In this document: in pieces, positions 17,648-25,621 of the stretch | Position numbering within the stretch: the first letter of the stretch is position 1 | Layout of the letters: the number at the start of each line of letters is the position of its first letter | Assembly: GCA_900770195.1 (NCBI GenBank) | Contig: CAAGJI010000017.1 | Span: 1-31,745, forward strand | Source of the DNA: Oscillospiraceae bacterium | Lineage (GTDB): Bacteria > Bacillota > Clostridia > Oscillospirales > Ruminococcaceae | Length of the DNA: 31,745 bases | Direction of reading: 5' to 3' | Program-made: the position numbers and the translations under genes | Notes under the pieces: generated by a model | Database searches by the model: none | Seen by the model: the letters and a program-made list of their open reading frames with translations, nothing else | Told to the model about the DNA's origin: nothing

Positions 17648-18583
17648 ATGGATAAGGAAACAAAAATAGTAAAGCTAAAGCTTGATTTGATATTTAAAAG
17701 AGTTTTTGGAACAGAAGAACATAAAAACTGGCTTGCAAATCTCGTTGCAAATCTTCTTGATATTCCGCTTGATTCCATAAAAAGCATTGAAATATTAAAT
17801 ACAGAAATTGCACCTGATTACCTGAATCAAAAATTTTCACGTCTCGACTTCAAACTGAGGGTAAACAATGAGATTATCAACATTGAATTGCAAGTTCATT
17901 TTGAAGAAGATTATGCTGAAAGGACTTTGTATTATTGGTCAAAACTATATTCTGAACAATTAAAAGTAACAGAATCATATGGTGATGCAGAAAAGACGAT
18001 TTGCATAAACATTTTGAATTTTAATCTGTTTGACTGCGATGAATACTATTCATCGTATAAAATTCTTGAGGAATCAAGATACAGCGTCCTTACAGACAAA
18101 TTTTCAATTGTTTTCTTTGAACTAAAAAAACTTAAAAATGCCAGAAAGAACAAGCCTGTAGAAGTTTGGCTTGATTTGATTAATGCAGAAACGGAGGGTG
18201 ATCTTGAAATGATTGAATCTGCAACAAATGTAAAGGATATCCATGACATCATCTTCACTATCAGAGAAATGAGTGCTGATGAAAAAACAAGATACGAAGC
18301 TGAAATGCGCGAAAAAGCAATCATGGACGAACGTTCTGCTCTTACGAATTCAGAAAGAAGAGGCTTTAAAAAAGGCATTGAAGAAGGAAGGGCTATCGGA
18401 ATTGAGGAAGGAAAATCTATCGGAATCAAAGAAGGAAAATCCATCGGAATTGAAGAGGGTAAAATACGAGGTAAAGTTGAAATAGTTGACAATCTAGTTT
18501 CAAACATGGGTTTTGATTTAGAATCTGCCTTGAAAGCTGCTAATATCTCAGAAGAACAGTATAACGAATATAAACGCAAATGA
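17648..18583 (+). CDS. Rpn-family recombination-promoting nuclease / PD-(D/E)XK transposase-like protein
   Basis: A PD-(D/E)XK family protein of the Rpn / 'nuclease family transposase' group. The start MDKETKIVKLKLDLIFKRVFG is the family opening. The catalytic core reads RLDFKL (D67) and NIELQ (E80, Q82). Residues 225 to the end include a run of 8-residue repeats of the form SIGIEEGK (four units, two varied), a common C-terminal feature. The start at 17648 is set by AAGGAG (17635-17640) 7 bases ahead; an ATG at 17624 has no such site. The 3' part is duplicated directly downstream. In E. coli, RpnA-E nucleases raise recombination; whether this protein does so is inference. Confidence 0.85.
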   Translation: MDKETKIVKLKLDLIFKRVFGTEEHKNWLANLVANLLDIPLDSIKSIEILNTEIAPDYLNQKFSRLDFKLRVNNEIINIELQVHFEEDYAERTLYYWSKLYSEQLKVTESYGDAEKTICINILNFNLFDCDEYYSSYKILEESRYSVLTDKFSIVFFELKKLKNARKNKPVEVWLDLINAETEGDLEMIESATNVKDIHDIIFTIREMSADEKTRYEAEMREKAIMDERSALTNSERRGFKKGIEEGRAIGIEEGKSIGIKEGKSIGIEEGKIRGKVEIVDNLVSNMGFDLESALKAANISEEQYNEYKRK

Positions 18584-18865
18584 AAAGTAATGATATTATC
18601 TTCACTATCAGAGAAATGAGTGCTGATGAGAAAACAAGATACGAAGCTGAAATGCGTGAAAAAGCAATCATGGATGAACGTTCTGCTCTTACGAATTCAG
18701 AAAGAAGAGGCTTTAAAAAAGGCATTGAAGAAGGAAAATCCATCGGAATTGAAGAGGGTAAAATACGAGGTAAAGTTGAAATAGTTGACAACCTAGTTTC
18801 AAACATGGGTTTTGATTTAGAATCTGCCTTGAAAGCTGCTAATATCTCAGAAGAACAGTATAAAA
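18245..18865 (+). repeat. tandem duplication of the Rpn 3' end
   Basis: Copy 1 is about 18245-18563 and copy 2 about 18592-18865. Copy 2 is shorter by 48 bp, two units of a 24-bp internal repeat. Both copies are followed by a similar sequence, AAATGAAAAGTAAT, marking the repeat junction. High identity suggests a recent event or gene conversion. Confidence 0.85.
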
Positions 18866-18888
18866 AATATAAGAGTGAATATAAATGA
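18580..18888 (+). CDS. duplicated C-terminal fragment of the Rpn-family protein
   Basis: A 102-codon frame opens in an ATGA overlap with the full-length gene. From about residue 5 it repeats the end of that protein (DIIFTIREMSADEKTRYEAE onward) with very few changes, but has two fewer 8-residue SIGIEEGK units. The nucleotide repeat spans about 18245-18563 and 18592-18865. It lacks the nuclease core, so it has no catalytic site. It may be translated by coupling as a separate small domain, or be a non-functional duplicate. In related Rpn genes a C-terminal domain can also be made from an internal start, so expression is conceivable. Confidence 0.7.
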   Translation: MKSNDIIFTIREMSADEKTRYEAEMREKAIMDERSALTNSERRGFKKGIEEGKSIGIEEGKIRGKVEIVDNLVSNMGFDLESALKAANISEEQYKKYKSEYK

Positions 18889-18959
18889 AAAGTAATAAAG
18901 TAACAAAAATAATGTTTACTGTTTAATTTTTGAAAAAACATTTGTTTTTAAATAAGTTG

Positions 18960-18990
18960 ACGGCACGACTTTAAAATCGTGCCGTTTTTT
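18960..18990. terminator. terminator shared by the Rpn region and the recombinase
   Basis: ACGGCACGA (18960-18968) pairs with TCGTGCCGT (18977-18985) over an 8-base AT-rich loop, followed by a T run on the plus strand. The recombinase stop codon overlaps its right edge, so the hairpin may serve both converging transcripts, more strongly on the plus strand. Confidence 0.85.
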
Positions 18991-20560
18991 ATATTTTCCA
19001 ATGAATAAAAATATCTCTTTCACCTGTTTTGCTTACTTCACCTACTTCAATATAGTCTATAAATTCATCTGCAATTGTTCTGTCAAGATTTGTAAAATGA
19101 GAATGTTCCTTTATTATTGTACGCTGATTATCAGCATTTATTTTCTTTGCAGATAATTCGTCTAATTGATTTTTTATATTTTCAATACGATTTAGAATAT
19201 CTTGTTTTTCACTAATCAGGGTATCACGAAATATAGAATATTCACCATCGGAAATAATGCCATCTAACTTGTCTTTGTACATTTGAGTCAATCTTGATTC
19301 AGATGTTTTTTGTTGAGTTTGCAATTTTTCCAATTGTTTTTTTAACTTTTCAATCTGTTCAGAATGAAAATCAGTCAGATTAATTTCATCTGTCTGACAG
19401 TATTGTTCAATTATTTTATTAAGTTCATCTATAACTTTTTTTTCAAGGATTTTTCCGCTTATAGATTTTATGTTTGAACAATTCATAGCCCCTATTTTAT
19501 ATGTAGCACACTGCAATCCGTAATACTGAATTGTTTTTGCTTTATTATAGTAAACGTTGCGTTTCATAGGTCGTCCACATACTGCACATTGCACTTTGCC
19601 TGAGAGTGGTGATATTTCCCACGAATTTTTTCCGACTCTCGTATGACTGTTCAGGCGTTCCTGAGCTCGCTTCCATATATCAATATCAATAATTGATTCA
19701 TGTGCATTTGGAATTTTTATCCATTTATTTTCAGCTACTCGTTTACGCTTTTTATTTTTGTAACTTATATGATGAGATTTACCTTGCACAAGTGTTCCTG
19801 TATACATTTCATTATGTAAAATTCTTGCAATAGTTGACTGCGTCCATAAGCCTTTGGAATTGCTTTCATCAGCGTTGCAATTAACATAATTTGAACCTGT
19901 ATTATGCTTATATGCAGATGGACTGAGAATTCCTCTTGAATTTAATTCACAGACAATTTTTCTGTAGCCGTTTCCCTGCACATACATTTCAAAAATTTCT
20001 TTAACAACAGATGCTGCCTCTTTGTCAACTATAAGATGATGTTTGTCATCAGGGTCTATTTTATATCCATATGGAGCAAAAGAACCTATAAATTCTCCAT
20101 TTTCTCTTTTGTATGAAAGAGTTCGCCTGATTTTTGCTGAAATATCTTTAACGTACATTTCATTATATGCACTTGTAAAAAGTCGCATTGTTCCATACAT
20201 TTCACTGTCTGAATCTGCATTATCAGCAACACCGATAAATCGTATTCCCCATTCAAGAAATTTATCATTTATATATTGCTCAATAACAATTGTGTCACGT
20301 GAAAAACGTGACTGATCTTTGCAAAGTACAATATCTATTTTTCCTGATTTACAGTCTGAAATAAGTCTGTTAAAAGCAGGACGGGTGCGGTCTGTACCGC
20401 TAAACCCGTCATCACAATAAATGTCATATATTTCCCAGTTTCGCTCATTGCAATAATCCCGAAGCATAGATTTTTGATTTTGAATACTCTGACTGTCATC
20501 TGTTTTCAGTTTGTCTTTATCTTCAATTGACAGTCTGCAATAAATTCCGACTTTAGGCAT
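18989..20560 (-). CDS. large serine recombinase
   Basis: A site-specific recombinase of the TnpX/large serine integrase type. The N-terminal resolvase domain (1-150) has GIYCRLS with Ser11 as nucleophile and Arg9, plus SQSIQNQK and DDGFSGTDRTRPAFNRL. The recombinase domain follows (about 165-270). A zinc ribbon CAVCGRP to CATYKIGAMNC (about 305-355) and a long coiled coil (about 370-465) complete the usual order. GGAAG lies a few bases ahead of the ATG. No conjugation, capsid or second recombinase gene is nearby, so the element it belongs to is not apparent. A 39-codon ORF precedes it on the same strand. Confidence 0.9.
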   Translation of the reverse strand: MPKVGIYCRLSIEDKDKLKTDDSQSIQNQKSMLRDYCNERNWEIYDIYCDDGFSGTDRTRPAFNRLISDCKSGKIDIVLCKDQSRFSRDTIVIEQYINDKFLEWGIRFIGVADNADSDSEMYGTMRLFTSAYNEMYVKDISAKIRRTLSYKRENGEFIGSFAPYGYKIDPDDKHHLIVDKEAASVVKEIFEMYVQGNGYRKIVCELNSRGILSPSAYKHNTGSNYVNCNADESNSKGLWTQSTIARILHNEMYTGTLVQGKSHHISYKNKKRKRVAENKWIKIPNAHESIIDIDIWKRAQERLNSHTRVGKNSWEISPLSGKVQCAVCGRPMKRNVYYNKAKTIQYYGLQCATYKIGAMNCSNIKSISGKILEKKVIDELNKIIEQYCQTDEINLTDFHSEQIEKLKKQLEKLQTQQKTSESRLTQMYKDKLDGIISDGEYSIFRDTLISEKQDILNRIENIKNQLDELSAKKINADNQRTIIKEHSHFTNLDRTIADEFIDYIEVGEVSKTGERDIFIHWKI

Positions 20561-20576
20561 TTTTACACTTCCTTTT

Positions 20577-20696
20577 TTATCCTGCTTTCTTGATTTTTAT
20601 ATTTATAAGTTTTTCTACTTTTATTGTAACCTCTTTTTTTAATTCTTCCTTATCAATACTTTTAAAAGTATTGTGTGTATGTATCTGAGACTTCAT
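20577..20696 (-). CDS. 39-residue ORF upstream of the recombinase, unknown function
   Basis: A short reading frame from ATG (20696) to TAA (20577), with an AAAGGAG site 8 bases ahead and the recombinase start 16 bases past its stop. The product begins MKSQIHTHNTFKSIDKEELK and is lysine-rich at its end (KINIKIKKAG-like). Small genes before serine recombinases, such as TnpW in some conjugative elements, are common, but similarity to TnpW is not evident here. A 20-bp palindrome lies inside it. Good spacing and the co-directional position support a real gene; the function is not known. Confidence 0.55.
   Translation of the reverse strand: MKSQIHTHNTFKSIDKEELKKEVTIKVEKLINIKIKKAG
20654..20673. repeat. 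20-bp perfect palindrome
   Basis: CAATACTTTT (20654-20663) is the exact complement of AAAAGTATTG (20664-20673). It lies within the 39-codon ORF upstream of the recombinase. A binding site for a regulator or the recombinase is possible, but palindromic AT-rich words also arise by chance. Confidence 0.6.
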
Positions 20697-21122
20697 ATTA
20701 TACTACTCCTTTCTATTGAATGATATGTGATTTTTGATATAAATATTACTTTTGGCGAAGAGCATTTAAGCTGTCTTTCACTCATATAATATATATTTGA
20801 ATTGATTTACTAAACCAAAATATCATTGTAAAAATTAACTTTTTCAAATAATCCAAACCAATCAATTTCTATATTTTTTACTACAATCAAACTATTTGAT
20901 TTGTATGAAATGATGAAATTTATTTCTAACTTGTCTAAATATTGATTTTTTGTTGCTTTTTTTTTTTTGATGTATAATATGAAAGGACATAGAAAATTGA
21001 GTGAATTTGGTACAATGTGAGAATTTGGTTTTGGGCGTGACTGGTTGACATGGCAGAAAATGTGTTCTGTGAAAATCAGGCTTATATGTTGATTATACAA
21101 GAAACGAGGATTATTTGAAATA
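20697..21122. other. divergent intergenic region before the polysaccharide operon
   Basis: About 430 bp with no gene. It holds the AAAGGAG site of the minus-strand ORF (about 20704-20710), an AT-rich core, the poly-T promoter (20950-20978), and a leader of about 140 bases. In the leader GAATTTGG occurs twice 18 bp apart (21003, 21021), and CAGAA/TTCTG can pair (21054-21069). GAGGA (21106-21110) lies 12 bases before the kinase start, a long spacing. I see no riboswitch. Confidence 0.6.
20950..20978 (+). promoter_or_regulatory. polysaccharide operon promoter with a 12-T spacer
   Basis: TTGTTG (20950-20955) and TATAAT (20973-20978) are 17 bp apart, and 12 of the spacer bases are an uninterrupted T run (20957-20968). 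Slippage in the run would change the spacing and so the strength of transcription. Whether this happens is inference. Confidence 0.7.
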
Positions 21123-22640
21123 ATGAAGAAAAGCTATACGATAAAGGACTTGGTATTTTTATTTTTAAGTCACATATGGTGGATTGTTGCAGCGGCAGTT
21201 GTTGGTGCAGTTCTTACATTTACATATACAAAATTTGCTGTTGCAAAACAGTATCAGTCAAATATATCAATGTATGTAAAAAACAGTGATGAACAAAATA
21301 ATCAGCAGCAGGGCTTAAATAACAATGACCTTTATGTTTCAAAATCACTCGTAAGCACATATATCGTTATTTTAAGTAATGATGCTGCTATGGATGAAGT
21401 CGGCGACAGACTTTCAAAAAAGTATCCAGAAGAAGAACTTTCAGAGTATTTTACTGTTAAAAATGGTAAAATTACTGACTCATCTCTCAGATCATGCTAT
21501 AGTATGAAAGCAGCTGATGAAACTGAAGTTCTGGAAATTACAGCTACAACAAAAAATGCGAAACTTTCCGCAGATCTCTGCAACATTATGGCTGACGCTG
21601 CACCTGAATTTCTTATAAGAGTTGTTGGTGCAGGTTCGGTTGAAAAAATAGGCAATGCTAAAATTTATGATGATGCAGTTTCGCCTGATATTCCGAAAAA
21701 TACAGCAATAGGATTTCTTGCAGGTCTTATGCTTGCAGTTCTTGTAATTTTGCTTATTGATTTCTTTGATAACACTGTTAAAGATACAGCGGAACTTACA
21801 GAAAAGTATAAAAAGCCTATTATTGGCGAAATTCAGAGCATTGGCAAGAAAGAAAAGAAAAAAGAAATCGGAACAACATCAAACAGAAAAAAGAAAGTTC
21901 TTTATAATAACAAAGATATTCCTTTTAGTGTCCTTGAATCATACAAGGGAATACGTTCAGCTTTAAACTTTATCATTTCAGCAAATAATAATAAAGTTGT
22001 CTCAATAACAAGTTCAAATCCATCTGAAGGTAAATCTGTTACAATTTCAAATGTTGCTTATGCAATGTCTGAAACTGAAAAGAAAATACTTCTTATTGAT
22101 GCAGATATGAGAAAACCTGTTCAGCATAAGCTTTACAACTTATCAAATAAAATCGGTTTGTCAAATGTTCTGACTGATGAAAAGCTTCTTGATAAGGCGA
22201 TACATAAATCTGTAACGGGAAACCTTGATATTTTAACAGCCGGAACAATTCCTCCGAACCCTTCGGAACTTCTTGCTTCAAAAAAGATGGAGGAACTTCT
22301 TGAAAAGCTTAAAAAGGAATATGATATTATACTTATTGACTGTTCACCAATAAATGTTGTTTCAGATATCAGCGGTATGGCTAATCTGATTGCAGGTGCG
22401 ATAATAGTTGTACGTTATGGGGTTACAACTTTTGCGGAAATTGAAGATGCACAGAAGCAGCTTGAACTTGCAAATTGTAATGTTCTTGGATTTGTTCTTA
22501 ATGATGTTCAGCACAAGCATGGTGCAGGTTATTATTCAAATTACAAGTATAAATACAAGTACAAATATGATTATAACTACAAATATGCAGAAGATAAAAA
22601 AGAGGATTCTGAAAAGAAAGAAGATAAAAAGGATAAATAA
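21123..22640 (+). CDS. Wzz/BY-kinase fusion: chain-length regulator with tyrosine autokinase
   Basis: Controls polysaccharide chain length and export. The N-terminal Wzz half has transmembrane segments at about 18-38 and 195-215 around an extracellular loop. The kinase half has Walker A SNPSEGKSVTISN (about 299), Walker A' ILLIDADMRKP and Walker B IILIDCSP. The tail has ten tyrosines in 19 residues (470-488), encoded partly by a TAY-AAR hexanucleotide run at 22542-22583, the site of autophosphorylation, then a charged end. Most Firmicutes split these into two proteins; here they are fused. GAGGA lies 12 bases before the ATG, an unusually long gap. It heads the operon, followed by the matching phosphatase. 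Confidence 0.92.
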   Translation: MKKSYTIKDLVFLFLSHIWWIVAAAVVGAVLTFTYTKFAVAKQYQSNISMYVKNSDEQNNQQQGLNNNDLYVSKSLVSTYIVILSNDAAMDEVGDRLSKKYPEEELSEYFTVKNGKITDSSLRSCYSMKAADETEVLEITATTKNAKLSADLCNIMADAAPEFLIRVVGAGSVEKIGNAKIYDDAVSPDIPKNTAIGFLAGLMLAVLVILLIDFFDNTVKDTAELTEKYKKPIIGEIQSIGKKEKKKEIGTTSNRKKKVLYNNKDIPFSVLESYKGIRSALNFIISANNNKVVSITSSNPSEGKSVTISNVAYAMSETEKKILLIDADMRKPVQHKLYNLSNKIGLSNVLTDEKLLDKAIHKSVTGNLDILTAGTIPPNPSELLASKKMEELLEKLKKEYDIILIDCSPINVVSDISGMANLIAGAIIVVRYGVTTFAEIEDAQKQLELANCNVLGFVLNDVQHKHGAGYYSNYKYKYKYKYDYNYKYAEDKKEDSEKKEDKKDK

Positions 22641-22660
22641 AGAATTAAGGGGGCTTTGCA

Positions 22661-23338
22661 ATGAGTGGGAATATAACTGATTATCATTGTCATATTTTAC
22701 CAGCAATAGATGATGGTTCTGATAGCGTTGAAACATCTCTTTCTATGGTGAAAATGATGAAAGAACAGGGTGTTAAAAAAATCATTGCGACTCCGCATTT
22801 CTATGCACATAGGGAAAAAAACACAGAAAGTTATTTAAATAAAAGACAAAAGGCTTTTGATTCTCTTATGAATGCAAAACCTGAAATAACAGATATTAAT
22901 CTTGGTTCAGAAGTTGCGATTGAAAGGGGAATATGTGAACTTGAAGGACTTGAAAAGCTGTCAATTGGAAAAACAGGGTTTATTCTTCTGGAATTGCCAT
23001 ATGCACCTTTTAAACCTTGGTATCTTGAAGAAATAGACAATATTTCAACATCGCTTAAACTTAAAGTAATTCTTGCACATATCCACAGGTATCTTGATTA
23101 TTATAAAAAAGATGAAATGGAACAGGTGCTTGAACTTGATACTGTTCTTCAAGTAAATAATGAAGCTTTTGAAAAGTTCAAAGAGAAAAGCTTTGTAAAA
23201 AAGCTTTTTAAACAGGAAAGAAATATAATTTTTGGTTCAGATAGTCATAATCTTGATGACAGAAAACCAAATTGGGATGTTTTGCAAAAAAAATGCAAGG
23301 CTGAATATATAGAAAAGTCAAATATGTTTTTGGGTTAA
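22661..23338 (+). CDS. CpsB/YwqE-type tyrosine-protein phosphatase (PHP family)
   Basis: A manganese-dependent phosphatase that reverses the autophosphorylation of the BY-kinase encoded just upstream. Metal-binding PHP motifs are present: DYHCHILPAIDDG (H9, H11, D17), ATPH, GSEV, AHIHRY and GSDSHN. The length of 225 residues is slightly below the usual 250. An AAGGGGG site lies just ahead of the ATG, and the gap from the kinase gene is 20 bases. The pairing matches CpsB/CpsD and YwqE/YwqD systems. Confidence 0.92.
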   Translation: MSGNITDYHCHILPAIDDGSDSVETSLSMVKMMKEQGVKKIIATPHFYAHREKNTESYLNKRQKAFDSLMNAKPEITDINLGSEVAIERGICELEGLEKLSIGKTGFILLELPYAPFKPWYLEEIDNISTSLKLKVILAHIHRYLDYYKKDEMEQVLELDTVLQVNNEAFEKFKEKSFVKKLFKQERNIIFGSDSHNLDDRKPNWDVLQKKCKAEYIEKSNMFLG

Positions 23339-23362
23339 AAAAATTGGGAGAGATGAAATTTT

Positions 23363-25390
23363 ATGAAATTGAATAAATCAAAAAAGTGGCATGCAGTTGC
23401 ATTGATCCTGATGATTTATGATGTTATTGCAATTGCTTTATCATATTTTGGTGCATTATTGCTTCGATTTGATCTAAGCTATGATTCCATTCCAAAGAAT
23501 TATCTGAATGCTTATTTTAAATTTGTACCGCTTTATGCACTTATGTGTGTTGTGATTTTCTATTTTTTGAAATTATATCAGAGTATATGGAAATACGCAA
23601 GTTATACAGAGCTTTGCAGAGTTATTGTGGCAACATTTGTTACAATTGTGGTACATTATGTTCTTATGACACTTCTTTTTGAAAGAATGCCTGTTTCATA
23701 TTACGTTTTTGGAATAATTCTTCAATTTATAACTGTTATTGGAATAAGATTTTCCTACAGATTTGTTCTTCTTTGCAGAAAAAATCTTAAAACATCCGAA
23801 CCTGTCGGAAAAGTTATGATAATAGGTGCAGGTGCTGCTGGACAGCTTTTAATGAGAGATATAAAGCGTTCATCACAAATGAATGATGAAGTTTGCTGCT
23901 TTATAGATGATGACAGCAACAAATGGAATAGATTTATGGACAATGTTCCTGTTGTCGGCGGTCGTGATAGTATACTTGAAAATGTTGAAAAATTTGGAAT
24001 AAACAAAATATATATTGCTATCCCAAGTGCAAAAGCAGATGAAAAAAGAGATATACTTAATATCTGCAACGAAACAAGTTGTAAATTAAAACAGCTTCCT
24101 GGTGTTTATCAGCTTGTAAATGGTGATGTTTCTGTAAAGGCAATGAAAGACGTTTCTGTTGAAGACTTACTTGGAAGAGAACCTATTAAAGCTGATTTAA
24201 AAGAAGTTTTTGAGTTTATAACAGGTAAAACAATACTTGTTACAGGCGGTGGAGGTTCGATTGGTTCTGAACTTTGCAGACAGATAGCAAGCCATAATCC
24301 GAAACAGCTTATAATTTTTGATGTGTATGAAAACAATGCATATGCAATACAACTTGAGTTAAGAGCGAAATATCCGAATCTTAACCTTGTAACATTGATA
24401 GGTTCTGTAAGAGATTCAAGGAAAATAAATTCTGTTTTTAAAGAATACAGACCTGACATAGTATATCATGCAGCTGCACATAAACACGTTCCGCTTATGG
24501 AAGACAGTCCATGTGAGTCAATTAAAAACAATGCAATTGGAACGTATAAAACGGCTTATGCAGCAATGCTTTATGGCTGTAAAAGGTTTGTTCTTATATC
24601 AACAGATAAGGCTGTAAATCCAACAAATATAATGGGTGCATCAAAACGACTTTGTGAAATGATAATACAAAGTTTTGATGAAAAAATAAGTCAGGGAAGA
24701 GCAAATGAACTCCCTAAATTATTTACACATTTTGCAGGTGATGAGTTTAATTCTGTTGAAGGAACACTTAAAAATCCTGAAAAAATTAAAACAGAATTTG
24801 TTGCAGTAAGATTTGGAAATGTTCTTGGAAGTAATGGTTCGGTTATTCCTATTTTCAAAAAACAGATTGCAAAAGGCGGACCTGTAACAGTTACACACCC
24901 TGATATAATAAGATACTTTATGACGATTCCTGAAGCGGTTTCTCTTGTTTTACAGGCAGGAACATATGCCAAAGGCGGGGAAATATTTGTTCTTGATATG
25001 GGTATGCCTGTTAAAATTGCTGACCTTGCGAGAAATCTTATAAAACTCTCAGGACTCAGACCTGATGTTGATATAAAAATCGATTATACAGGACTCAGAC
25101 CGGGTGAAAAACTTTTTGAAGAAAAACTTATGGCTGAAGAAGGGCTTAAAAAGACCAAAAATAAACTTATACATATTGGTTGTCCTATTCCGTTTGAAGT
25201 AAATACTTTTCTCGATAAATTATCAAATCTTATGGAAACAGCATATGCAAACGATGATATGAATATAAGAAGCTATGTTATGGATATGGTTTCAACATAT
25301 CATCCTGCTGATAATTCATTTGATAAGAAATCTGATATCAGAAATATTGATTCTAAAAATGCCGCAAAAATCGGCTCTTACGCTGTTTGA
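23363..25390 (+). CDS. membrane NDP-sugar 4,6-dehydratase, FlaA1/PglF/CapD type
   Basis: Probably converts UDP-GlcNAc to its 4-keto-6-deoxy form, the first step toward amino-dideoxy sugars. Four transmembrane segments (about 14-130) precede a CoA/nucleotide-binding-like domain with GAGAAG (about 155). The dehydratase domain has TGGGGSIGSE (about 293), AAHKHVPLMED, STDKAVNPTNIMGASKR (about 412-428) and RFGNVLGSNGSVIP. An insertion of about 35 residues (GDEFNSVEGTLKNPEKIK) splits the block before VRFGNVLG. GGGAGAG precedes the start. The following 180 bp hold no gene, then the aminotransferase starts. Confidence 0.9.
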   Translation: MKLNKSKKWHAVALILMIYDVIAIALSYFGALLLRFDLSYDSIPKNYLNAYFKFVPLYALMCVVIFYFLKLYQSIWKYASYTELCRVIVATFVTIVVHYVLMTLLFERMPVSYYVFGIILQFITVIGIRFSYRFVLLCRKNLKTSEPVGKVMIIGAGAAGQLLMRDIKRSSQMNDEVCCFIDDDSNKWNRFMDNVPVVGGRDSILENVEKFGINKIYIAIPSAKADEKRDILNICNETSCKLKQLPGVYQLVNGDVSVKAMKDVSVEDLLGREPIKADLKEVFEFITGKTILVTGGGGSIGSELCRQIASHNPKQLIIFDVYENNAYAIQLELRAKYPNLNLVTLIGSVRDSRKINSVFKEYRPDIVYHAAAHKHVPLMEDSPCESIKNNAIGTYKTAYAAMLYGCKRFVLISTDKAVNPTNIMGASKRLCEMIIQSFDEKISQGRANELPKLFTHFAGDEFNSVEGTLKNPEKIKTEFVAVRFGNVLGSNGSVIPIFKKQIAKGGPVTVTHPDIIRYFMTIPEAVSLVLQAGTYAKGGEIFVLDMGMPVKIADLARNLIKLSGLRPDVDIKIDYTGLRPGEKLFEEKLMAEEGLKKTKNKLIHIGCPIPFEVNTFLDKLSNLMETAYANDDMNIRSYVMDMVSTYHPADNSFDKKSDIRNIDSKNAAKIGSYAV

Positions 25391-25621
25391 TAATCTGAAT
25401 TACTACAGCTGGTGAACGAGCAATAATATAAATGGGATTGTGCTGGAAAGTAGGCAAAATAACTGCTTTATAGTTCGATTTATGTCTGAATTCAGCAATG
25501 TTGCATAAATTTCTCTTGAAAAATCGTTTGGATTGCTACTGCTCTTTATGTGGCGTTTTAGAAATGGGATATGGCACAATACGCACCTTCGGGTGAAATT
25601 CATAGAATAGGGATGGATAAA

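Noticed and set aside
18046..18579. Minus-strand ORF opposite the Rpn gene
   Set aside because: It is the antisense shadow of a well-supported gene, with serine- and proline-rich translation of the repeat region and no start signal.
21041..21075. TTGACA at 21045 as a second polysaccharide promoter
   Set aside because: No acceptable -10 element lies 16 to 18 bp downstream (TGTGAA at best).
22500..22590. CRISPR-like repeat at the kinase tail
   Set aside because: The repetition is a codon-level hexanucleotide run in frame, without spacers.
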